Assembly (NCBI RefSeq): GCF_000449425.2
Contig: NZ_AVHW01000070.1
Span: 1 to 38,810, forward strand
DNA: 38,810 nucleotides
DNA from: Clostridioides difficile CD160
GTDB taxonomy: Bacteria; Bacillota; Clostridia; Peptostreptococcales; Peptostreptococcaceae
Direction of reading: 5' to 3'
Below the pieces are notes generated by a model, which saw only the letters and a list, made by a program, of their open reading frames with translations, searched no databases and was not told the DNA's origin. The position numbers and the translations under genes are program-made. Positions 33,051-38,810 of the stretch are shown piece after piece. Numbering within the stretch: position 1 is the stretch's first letter; each line of letters opens with the position of its first letter.

Positions 33051-33586
33051 TTACCTGCTTTTAGATTTTCTCCAATAGTAAGTCCTTTATCTTTTAGAAC
33101 ATATTCAAAAGTCATAAGTGGAACTCCACCTTTTCTACCACCTAATATTTCTTTTCCTTTTAAATCCTCATAAGAGAAATTAGACATTTTTTTTCTAGCC
33201 ACTAAAAAACTTCCATCTCTTTTAGTCAATTGAGCAAAGTTTACTGCATAATCATTTTTGTTTTGATTATATACATATATAGATGCTTCAGGACCCATTA
33301 GACCTACATTTGCTTCGCCTGAAATCAAAGCAGCCATAGTTTTATCTGCACCTTGAGTATTTATAAGGTCTATTTTTATACCTTCATCTTCAAAAAAACC
33401 TTTTGTAATAGCAGCGTATTGAGGAGCATAAAAAACAGAATGAGTAACTTCTGCTATAGTTACTTTATCTAGATTTTTAGATGAAGAAGAGTCATCCTTT
33501 TTATCATTAGAATTAAAATCACATCCAGTTAGACATAGCGTGCTTATAACAATAGAACTTGCAATTGCGACTATTTTTTTAAACAT
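33008..33586 (-). pseudogene. N-terminal part of the interrupted substrate-binding lipoprotein
   Basis: First lobe of an SsuA/NMT1-like ABC substrate-binding protein. Lipoprotein signal with lipobox LTGC (Cys22) and a Ser/Lys/Asp linker, then VTIAEVTHSVFYAPQYAAIT with the following GFFEDEGI, ALISGEANVGLMGPEAS, and the GGRKGGVPLM loop. Genuine sequence ends at VRTDVQ (33029); the last five codons KSVCL and the stop at 33008 come from the element. GGGAGG precedes ATG 33586. A 192-residue truncated lipoprotein could still be made and exported, but it lacks the second lobe, now at 17477-17967. No permease or ATPase gene for it lies in the window. Ligand: an alkanesulfonate, nitrate or pyrimidine-like compound by family, not resolved. 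Confidence 0.85.
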
Positions 33587-33972
33587 AATAAATACCTCCC
33601 ATAAGACATCCGAATAATATATAGTATTAAATATTTATTATAGTTGTTACAAAAACGTATCTATATTTATTCTATTTCTACAAAAACCTAAAAATAAATT
33701 TAAGTTTTATGTTTAAATTTTAAGTAATATATAATCATGGATAAATTATATTGATTATTTATAATTTAAAGGGTAAAATTAAAATACTATCATTTTCATG
33801 TATTATATATAAATACTAATTTATTATATATACAAAATAGATTAATTTATATGAAAAGAATTTATATATATAAAGTTATATTATGATTGTTTTTATATGA
33901 AATTACCTAACTTTATAGTGCAAATTTAATTGAGAATTACTGAGTAAACATAATAAAAATGGAGGAAATTAT
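33587..33972. other. 386-bp divergent intergenic region
   Basis: Very AT-rich, with no ORF. It contains the upstream regions of the interrupted lipoprotein gene (minus) and the methyltransferase gene (plus). No riboswitch-like structure was recognised. Confidence 0.4.
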
Positions 33973-34707
33973 ATGAAACAAAATAAATATGATAATGACG
34001 AATTCTTTGACAAATATAGTAAAATGGAACGTTCTATAAATGGACTAGCAGGTGCTGGAGAATGGCATGTTTTAAAAAAAATGTTACCTAACTTTAAAGG
34101 AAAACGAGTTTTAGATTTAGGTTGTGGATTTGGATGGCACTGTCAATATGCAATTGAAAATGGAGCAGAGTCTGCTGTTGGAATTGATATTTCAGATAAA
34201 ATGCTAAAAGAAGCTAGAAGTAAAACAAAATTTGATAATATAAAATACATATGTATGCCTATTGAAGATATTAGTTTTCCAAAAGATAGTTTTGATATGG
34301 TTATTAGCTCTTTGGCATTGCATTACATTCAATCATTTGAAGATATATGTAAGAAAATAAGTGATTGCCTTTCAAGTGGAGGTGACTTTGTATTTTCTGT
34401 TGAACACCCTATATTCACTGCATATGGAACTCAAGAATGGTATTGTGACAAGGATGGTAATCATCTTCATTGGCCAGTAGATAGATACTTTACAGAAGGA
34501 GTGCGTAAAGCTAATTTTTTAGGAGAAGAAGTTATAAAATATCATAAAACACTAACAACTTATCTAAATACTTTGAATAAAACTGGATTTGAAATATTAG
34601 AAATAATTGAACCTCAACCAGAAGAAAAACTATTAGATACAATTCCTGAAATGAAAGATGAGCTACGCAGACCTATGATGTTGCTTGTAGCTGCAAGAAA
34701 AAGATAG
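33973..34707 (+). CDS. class I SAM-dependent methyltransferase
   Basis: 244 residues. Motif I VLDLGCGFGWHCQYA (about 46-60), the acidic GIDISDKML strand end, PIEDISFPKDSFDMVISSLALHYI as motifs II/III. The C-terminal part (VEHPIFTAYG, RPMMLLVAARK) is as in UbiE/COQ5-like methyltransferases of Gram-positive bacteria. Cytoplasmic; the acceptor is unknown. GGAGG precedes ATG 33973. Monocistronic. Confidence 0.87.
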   Translation: MKQNKYDNDEFFDKYSKMERSINGLAGAGEWHVLKKMLPNFKGKRVLDLGCGFGWHCQYAIENGAESAVGIDISDKMLKEARSKTKFDNIKYICMPIEDISFPKDSFDMVISSLALHYIQSFEDICKKISDCLSSGGDFVFSVEHPIFTAYGTQEWYCDKDGNHLHWPVDRYFTEGVRKANFLGEEVIKYHKTLTTYLNTLNKTGFEILEIIEPQPEEKLLDTIPEMKDELRRPMMLLVAARKR

Positions 34708-34753
34708 TAAAAACAGTAGACTTAACTATAAATAAAATTTCAACTGATAAACT

Positions 34754-34809
34754 GAAAGGGCAATCGTATTTTTAAAGAAGGCAAAAGTAGTGAGTTCTTT
34801 TGCCCTTTC
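34754..34809. terminator. bidirectional terminator between convergent genes
   Basis: Two overlapping stems: GAAAGGGCA/TGCCCTTTC (34754-34762 with 34801-34809) and GGCAAAAG/CTTTTGCC (34780-34787 with 34797-34804). Either may form; both lie between the methyltransferase gene and the convergent deacylase gene. Confidence 0.65.
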
Positions 34810-34822
34810 TATCAAGTAATAA

Positions 34823-35314
34823 TTATACTTCTACATAATATATTTCATTTCCATTTTGTTCGATAAGTTTTTTCATATCTTCAAATTTTAAAAACACAGT
34901 AGCAGTATTATCATTTGGATGTATACCTATTTTATCCATTTTTAATAAATCTTTATCAAATACAACTTTTACAATAGCCTCTGTATCGTTTAATATACCA
35001 AAAGGAGTTACAGCTCCCTTAGTAAGTTTTAAGTATTTTTGAAGTCTTTCTTCTGATGCAAAACTAAGAGGTTTACTATCAATTTGTTGACGAATATCTT
35101 TTAAGTCTGCTTTTTTGTCTTTACCTAATACAACTAAAAAATGTTCTTTCCCTTTAGCATCACGAAGAAATAAATTTTTTACAACAAATTCCATATGTAA
35201 TGTCTTTAATTGTTCCATTTCTTCAATTGTATAGACTGGTGGATGACTCACAGCTTCATAAGGTATATTTAATTCATCCAATTTTCTATATACTTCTTGT
35301 TGTTGAGTGTTCAT
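34823..35314 (-). CDS. prolyl-tRNA deacylase (ProX/YbaK family)
   Basis: 163 residues of the YbaK/ProX trans-editing fold, which clears mischarged Ala- (or Cys-) tRNAPro. Seen: HPPVYTIEEM, VKNLFLRDAKGKEHFLVVL with the catalytic-site Lys, the LGKDKKADLKDI stretch, LKLTKGAVTPFGIL, IGIHPNDNTATVFL. Length fits free-standing ProX. GGAGGATATT precedes ATG 35314. An AAAACGTTTT palindrome lies about 65 bp upstream. Confidence 0.9.
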   Translation of the reverse strand: MNTQQQEVYRKLDELNIPYEAVSHPPVYTIEEMEQLKTLHMEFVVKNLFLRDAKGKEHFLVVLGKDKKADLKDIRQQIDSKPLSFASEERLQKYLKLTKGAVTPFGILNDTEAIVKVVFDKDLLKMDKIGIHPNDNTATVFLKFEDMKKLIEQNGNEIYYVEV

Positions 35315-35665
35315 AATATCCTCCTATTGGAAATTTATTTTATATATAAATAATATTATCATAGAAAACTTTAAAAGAAAACGTTTTATAACATGTAAAT
35401 ACTAGATTATTTTCTTTTAGTCAAATAATCCTATAGGAATAATATAAATCTACAAAGCTAAATAAATTTAAAAAATACTTGTAAAAAGGACATTATTTAC
35501 TATTTATAAATTATATAAAAAGAGATTATATAAAGTCACATATGAAAAAACTATATTATACTATCTTTTCTTTTTGGAATAAACTATACTTTAAATAGAT
35601 ATATTTAATTTTAATAAATTTTACCGTATTAACAGTAATTTATCTTAGAAAGGAACGTGCTTTAT
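35315..35665. other. 351-bp divergent intergenic region with a cre-like palindrome
   Basis: Holds the perfect 10-bp palindrome AAAACGTTTT (35378-35387) inside AAGAAAACGTTTTAT, which resembles a CcpA cre box. Position upstream of the deacylase gene fits a regulatory site, but the match is short. Nothing else was seen. Confidence 0.35.
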
Positions 35666-36049
35666 ATGTCTACAGACAAAGTTGTTGGAATCATAGATGA
35701 AGAAATATCAGAACTTGCTGGAATTGAATATACTGGTAAAATTTATGCTTCTTCTGGTGTTATAAAACATATAAAGAAAAAACATAGGTGTCAATTAAGC
35801 AAGGATATTGTTAATGATATAATAGATACTATAAAAATGGTACTCAAGTCTCCTGAATATATAGGTAGTCATCCCAAAAAACCTGGGAAAAGTGTAGAGT
35901 TTATAAAAAAAATTGATGATTATATTTTAGTAGCTACAGAACTAGATACAAAAAAAGGCTACTTATATGTATCTTCGCTATATGCCATAAAAGAAGCAAA
36001 ACTAGAAAGTAGAATTAGTAGTGGAAGAGTAAAACAATACGACAGTTAA
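35666..36049 (+). CDS. PBECR-type nuclease-like protein, orphan
   Basis: 127 residues. The pattern IYASSGVIKHIKKKH (about 27-41) followed by ILVATELDTKKGYLYVSSLY (about 85-104) and a final SRISSGRVK resembles the phage-Barnase-EndoU-ColicinE5/RelE-like (PBECR) nuclease domains that are usually toxin tips of phage or polymorphic toxin proteins. Here it is free-standing, without secretion signal or visible antitoxin gene. A GTG at 35657 is in frame, but AAGGA at 35650-35654 fits ATG 35666. The domain call is from pattern memory and uncertain. Confidence 0.55.
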   Translation: MSTDKVVGIIDEEISELAGIEYTGKIYASSGVIKHIKKKHRCQLSKDIVNDIIDTIKMVLKSPEYIGSHPKKPGKSVEFIKKIDDYILVATELDTKKGYLYVSSLYAIKEAKLESRISSGRVKQYDS

Positions 36050-36130
36050 CATAATATTATTATTTTTCCAAAACTATTGAAGAATATTATTAAATAAGTT
36101 ATAATTATAATATATACGTAGATATTTATT

Positions 36131-36261
36131 AGTTAGATTTGAGGTTGGAAAAGGCACCCAATACGCTACTATGGAGTAGTTAATAGAGATGCAGGATACG
36201 CCGCCCTGCCAAATCTAATTAAATTTAAAAGAGAGGATTAATTCCTCTCTTATTGTTTTTT
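36131..36261 (+). ncRNA. structured RNA with intrinsic terminator, class unrecognised
   Basis: A closing stem P1 of up to 11 bp (AGTTAGATTTG 36131-36141 with CAAATCTAATT 36210-36220) encloses three hairpins: TTGG/CCAA (36145-36148 with 36158-36161), GCTACT-ATGG-AGTAGT (36165-36180) and GCAGG/CCTGC (36191-36195 with 36205-36209). ATACGC occurs twice in the joining or loop regions (36161-36166 and 36196-36201). A terminator follows 8 nt after P1. The layout is that of a riboswitch with expression platform or a stable small RNA. I do not recognise the consensus of any class I know. The first gene downstream (YtxH) begins 245 nt later. Confidence 0.65.
36229..36261 (+). terminator. terminator of the structured RNA
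   Basis: Stem AAGAGAGGA/TCCTCTCTT (36229-36237 with 36243-36251), 5-nt loop, then ATTGTTTTTT. The region 36262-36505 after it shows only a short GTTTCT/AGAAAC dyad (about 36418-36440) and a TATAAT at 36467-36472, likely the -10 of the ytxH-like gene. Confidence 0.85.
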
Positions 36262-36505
36262 GAGCTACTAAATAACTTTATATAGAAGAATTAGAGTATA
36301 AATATATTTACTTATGTTAAAGATTTTTTTGTATTTTAGCCATCAATGCAATGTAATTTATGGAATGATATGAATAATCTTATCATCATGTGAAAATATA
36401 TAAAAGAATTTTTATTGGTTTCTAAAAATTTAGTTAGAAACTATATCATTATGGAAAAAAATGTATTATAATATTTAGAAATATTATAATAAGGGGCGAT
36501 TGGAT

Positions 36506-36889
36506 ATGAGTTTATCAAAAAAAATAGAAGATAAAAGAAAAGCTAAACAGAGAGCTGAAAAAATTAAACAAGCCAAAGTTGCTACAGCTGGTGTAGTGCT
36601 AGGAGCTGTTACTGGGGCAGTGAGTGGAGTATTGTTGGCTCCTAAGTCAGGCAAAGAGACAAGAGAAGATATAAAAGATGCTTCACAACAAATTGTTGAA
36701 AAAATAAACATAAAAACGGTAGATGTAAAAGATAAAATGTCTGATAAACTAGAGGATAGAAAAGGAAATTTTATAGAATCAAAGAAAAAAATAAGAAAGT
36801 ATATAGATAACAAAAAGAATATTGAACATTCTAATGAGGAAGATAAAGTAATAGATATTGTTGAACCAGTTAGTGTTACTGAGGAATAG
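36506..36889 (+). CDS. YtxH-domain protein
   Basis: 127 residues. The YtxH signature is clear: VATAGVVLGAVTGAVSGVLL with the following APKSGKETREDIKDAS, a glycine-rich membrane-associated segment followed by Lys/Glu-rich helices. B. subtilis YtxH belongs to the general stress set; function is not defined. AAGGGG at 36491-36496 fits ATG 36506 better than the in-frame TTG 36500. Two bases separate its stop from the DUF948 gene, so they are one operon. Confidence 0.88.
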   Translation: MSLSKKIEDKRKAKQRAEKIKQAKVATAGVVLGAVTGAVSGVLLAPKSGKETREDIKDASQQIVEKINIKTVDVKDKMSDKLEDRKGNFIESKKKIRKYIDNKKNIEHSNEEDKVIDIVEPVSVTEE

Positions 36890-36891
36890 GA

Positions 36892-37242
36892 ATGAACAAT
36901 ACAATAACAATTAATATAAGTATAATATATATATTATTAGCTGTACTTGGATGTGTTGCTCTAGTTTATTTAATTATTGTACTTGCTAAATTACATAAGA
37001 TTTTAAATACTGTTGGTAATATGTTAAATGAAAATACTCAAAATATAAATACAACTTTAAATAATCTTCCTAGTGTTGTAGAGAATTTTGGAGAAGTAGG
37101 CGAAAATATGAAAGATGTAACAGAAGCGGTTACTGAAGTTACAGCAGACTTTCTTGTTACTAAAGATAGTGTCAAATCAAATATGGATGTTATAGTTGAT
37201 ATATTGACCATAATTAAAAATATTTTTCTAGATAAAAAATAA
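36892..37242 (+). CDS. DUF948 (YtxG-like) membrane protein
   Basis: 116 residues: one N-terminal membrane helix (IIYILLAVLGCVALVYLIIV), then a long amphipathic helix rich in Asn/Thr/Val with heptad-like spacing (LNNLPSVVENFGEVGENMKD), as in methyl-accepting-like DUF948 proteins. It is paired with the YtxH gene as in the Bacillus ytxGH stress operon, but in reverse order. Probably a membrane-anchored partner of YtxH. Confidence 0.8.
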   Translation: MNNTITINISIIYILLAVLGCVALVYLIIVLAKLHKILNTVGNMLNENTQNINTTLNNLPSVVENFGEVGENMKDVTEAVTEVTADFLVTKDSVKSNMDVIVDILTIIKNIFLDKK

Positions 37243-37308
37243 TATTGGTTTTAATAAGAAAGTTAGTATTAAAACAGAAAATAATTTGTCAATAAAATGA
37301 ATATGAAT

Positions 37309-37354
37309 AAAGATGTATCTATTAATTAATAAACTAATAATTAGATACATCTTT
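37309..37354. terminator. bidirectional terminator between DUF948 and amidase genes
   Basis: Stem AAAGATGTATCTA/TAGATACATCTTT (37309-37321 with 37342-37354) flanked by A- and T-rich sequence, placed between two convergent genes. Confidence 0.82.
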
Positions 37355-37383
37355 TATTAGGTTTTTAAAAAATAATTCTTATT

Positions 37384-38166
37384 TTATAATTTATCTATTT
37401 GTTTTAATGCCAATTTAACAGTTTCATATCTATCAGCACCATTTATTACTACATCGCCTTTTACAAGCCTGTTAGCTTCTCCACCTACAACATAAACTTT
37501 TTTACCTAAACCTTGCTTATAACTAGATGCTTCAACCATTAAAGCATCTTTTAATTGCCAATATAAAATTTGAGCTGCTACTTTGTCTGCGTCTCCTGTA
37601 TAAACTATTACATTTTCATACACTTTATTTCCCCCTTGAGAATTTGATATAGATTTGTTTAATATTCCTTCTGCTATCAATTTAGCAACTTTATCTTTAT
37701 TGTTAATATAGTAATCTGTATCTGCCTTACTATCTACAAAACATACTTCTATCAATATTGCTGGTGCATCAGTATGATTAAGCCAATAAAGACCTCTAAC
37801 ATCAGATTTTGCACCTCTATTTTTGAATACTGTAGCTAATTTAGCATTTACTCTTTCTGCATGTATTTTGCCATTAGTAGTTTTATATATTGTTTCTGTA
37901 CCTTCTGGAGCTGAAGTTGTGACATTTGCATTAAAATGAATTTGAACAGCTAAGTCAGTTTCTTGTTTGTTTGCTATTTTACATTGGTCTGCCAAATGAT
38001 TATTTGATTCATCAACTCTTCCTGTATAAACAGTAGCTCCTCCTATTTTAAGCCATTTGACAATCAAGTCGTTCATTATTCTTGTTTCTTTACCTTCATT
38101 TATATATCCAACAGCTCCTGTACCTTTTCCAGTTAAAGTATGCCCTGGTATTACTACTACTTTCAA
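37384..38166 (-). CDS. N-acetylmuramoyl-L-alanine amidase with CWB2-type cell-wall domain
   Basis: 260 residues. N-terminal Amidase_3 zinc domain (about 1-170): first His in VIPGHT, the catalytic Glu region GKETRIMND, QIHFNANV with the second His, and LIEVCFVDSK with the final Glu. It cleaves the bond between MurNAc and the stem peptide. The C-terminal 85 residues have YVVGGEANRLV and GADRYETVKLAL, the pattern of a single cell-wall-binding repeat 2 (CWB2) as in C. difficile phage endolysins such as CD27L. There is no signal peptide and no holin gene beside it. AAGGAG directly abuts ATG 38175, so TTG 38166, spaced 8 bases and giving MKVVVIPGHT, is the likelier start. Confidence 0.88.
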   Translation of the reverse strand: MKVVVIPGHTLTGKGTGAVGYINEGKETRIMNDLIVKWLKIGGATVYTGRVDESNNHLADQCKIANKQETDLAVQIHFNANVTTSAPEGTETIYKTTNGKIHAERVNAKLATVFKNRGAKSDVRGLYWLNHTDAPAILIEVCFVDSKADTDYYINNKDKVAKLIAEGILNKSISNSQGGNKVYENVIVYTGDADKVAAQILYWQLKDALMVEASSYKQGLGKKVYVVGGEANRLVKGDVVINGADRYETVKLALKQIDKL

Positions 38167-38305
38167 ATTATGCATCTCCTTTTCAATTAAATTTAACCTC
38201 TATTTAATATATGCATAACTTAGAAATTTGTTTCTTTTTATACCTTATAGCTTTAATATAAGATATCTTGTAAATTTATAGAGTATTAGCTAAGAAGTAT
38301 TAAAG

Positions 38306-38743
38306 TTATAGTTTTGTATATAAGACATTGCTTGATTGCAATAATTTTATAGCATATTCGTCTATTCTATATCCATTTCTATAATATATATGTTTAATTC
38401 CAGATTGAATTATAGCCTTAGTACAATTTAAACAAGGAAAATGAGTTACATAAATGGAACAGTCCTTAACTGCAATACCTTCTTTTGCGCAATAGTAAAG
38501 AGCATTTTGTTCAGCATGAATTGTTCTAATACAATGTCCATCTCTCATCTCATGACCAACTTCGCTACAATGCTTATCTCCAGAAATGCTACCATTATAA
38601 CCAGTAGACACAATTCTATTTTCTGAGTTTACAATTATAGCACCTACATAAGCTCTATCACAAGTCCCTCTTTCAGCTACTGTTTCACACAATCTCATAA
38701 AATATTCTTGCCATGAACATCTATTTTCAATTTTATTTTCCAA
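38306..38743 (-). CDS. deoxycytidylate (dCMP) deaminase
   Basis: 145 residues of the zinc-dependent cytidine/dCMP deaminase family (ComEB-like). Seen: GAIIVNSENRIVSTGYNGS, the zinc ligands in TIHAEQNAL (His and catalytic Glu) and FPCLNCTKAI (two Cys), and an early Cys/His cluster (GDKHCSEVGH, DGHC) that binds a second structural zinc in dCMP deaminases. It supplies dUMP for thymidylate synthesis. Starts with TTG 38743 behind GGAGGGA. Confidence 0.92.
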   Translation of the reverse strand: MENKIENRCSWQEYFMRLCETVAERGTCDRAYVGAIIVNSENRIVSTGYNGSISGDKHCSEVGHEMRDGHCIRTIHAEQNALYYCAKEGIAVKDCSIYVTHFPCLNCTKAIIQSGIKHIYYRNGYRIDEYAIKLLQSSNVLYTKL

Positions 38744-38810
38744 ATTAATCCCTCCAAACTTATGTCTAATATATAAGGTTTATACCTTAAAAATAGTATT
38801 AAAAACAAAT

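Noticed and set aside
36484-36813. 109-codon ORF on the minus strand
   Set aside because: Antisense to the YtxH gene, which has a clear domain and ribosome site.
38441-38626. 61-codon ORF on the plus strand
   Set aside because: Antisense to the dCMP deaminase gene, whose zinc motifs are intact.

Overview
The window is AT-rich, low-G+C Gram-positive chromosomal DNA. Gene content (an eight-gene aro cluster, a c-di-GMP enzyme pair, a CWB2-type amidase resembling C. difficile phage endolysins, Tn916-family DNA) points to Clostridioides difficile or a very close relative. This assignment is from family knowledge, not from a database search.

Layout. (1) 51-1007: a CorA-like metal transporter. (2) 1110-9442: the aromatic amino acid operon aroF-aroB-aroA-aroC-pheA-aroE-aroK-tyrA behind one strong sigma-A promoter. 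Before aroF lies an uncatalogued 51-codon ORF with 14 Phe/Tyr/Trp codons in a 20-codon stretch, then a perfect 9-bp terminator hairpin. An 8-bp helix in the leader could compete with that hairpin. This is a textbook layout for transcription attenuation by ribosome stalling on aromatic codons, and I regard it as the best candidate for an undescribed system here. (3) 9626-16157: a c-di-GMP phosphodiesterase with a degenerate GGDEF domain, a large multi-PAS diguanylate cyclase with a related extracellular sensor, and a DUF218 membrane protein. (4) 16158-17393: an 800-bp gene-poor stretch and a cupin gene.

(5) 17968-33028: a 15,060-bp integrated element that splits a lipoprotein gene (ABC-transporter substrate-binding protein) into an N-terminal part at 33586-33029 and a C-terminal part at 17967-17477. 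Joining the flanks at the shared TTG restores one continuous 349-residue frame. The element encodes a large serine recombinase beside its left end, and its two ends form a 23-bp imperfect inverted repeat, as expected of an attP. Cargo: an AraC-type regulator; a CE6-like esterase/PadR operon with two perfect palindromic operators; a decayed Tn916-family remnant (integrase, orf7/orf8-like genes, tcpC pseudogene, Int arm-site repeats) that carries its own cargo; and an ECF sigma factor/membrane protein/ABC exporter operon. The Tn916-like cargo consists of a Crp/Fnr-type regulator, a nucleotidyltransferase, a free-standing class II aminoacyl-tRNA-synthetase-like protein and a GNAT acetyltransferase. 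Both cargo promoters have the same GGTCAA-N2-GACCTA site centred exactly at -41.5, so the Crp-type protein probably activates both.

(6) 33973-38743: ordinary chromosome again: a SAM methyltransferase, a prolyl-tRNA deacylase (ProX/YbaK), an orphan PBECR-type nuclease-like gene, a structured RNA closed by an 11-bp stem and ended by an intrinsic terminator, a YtxH/DUF948 stress pair, an endolysin-like amidase with a CWB2 domain, and a dCMP deaminase.

No rRNA, tRNA or CRISPR array was seen.
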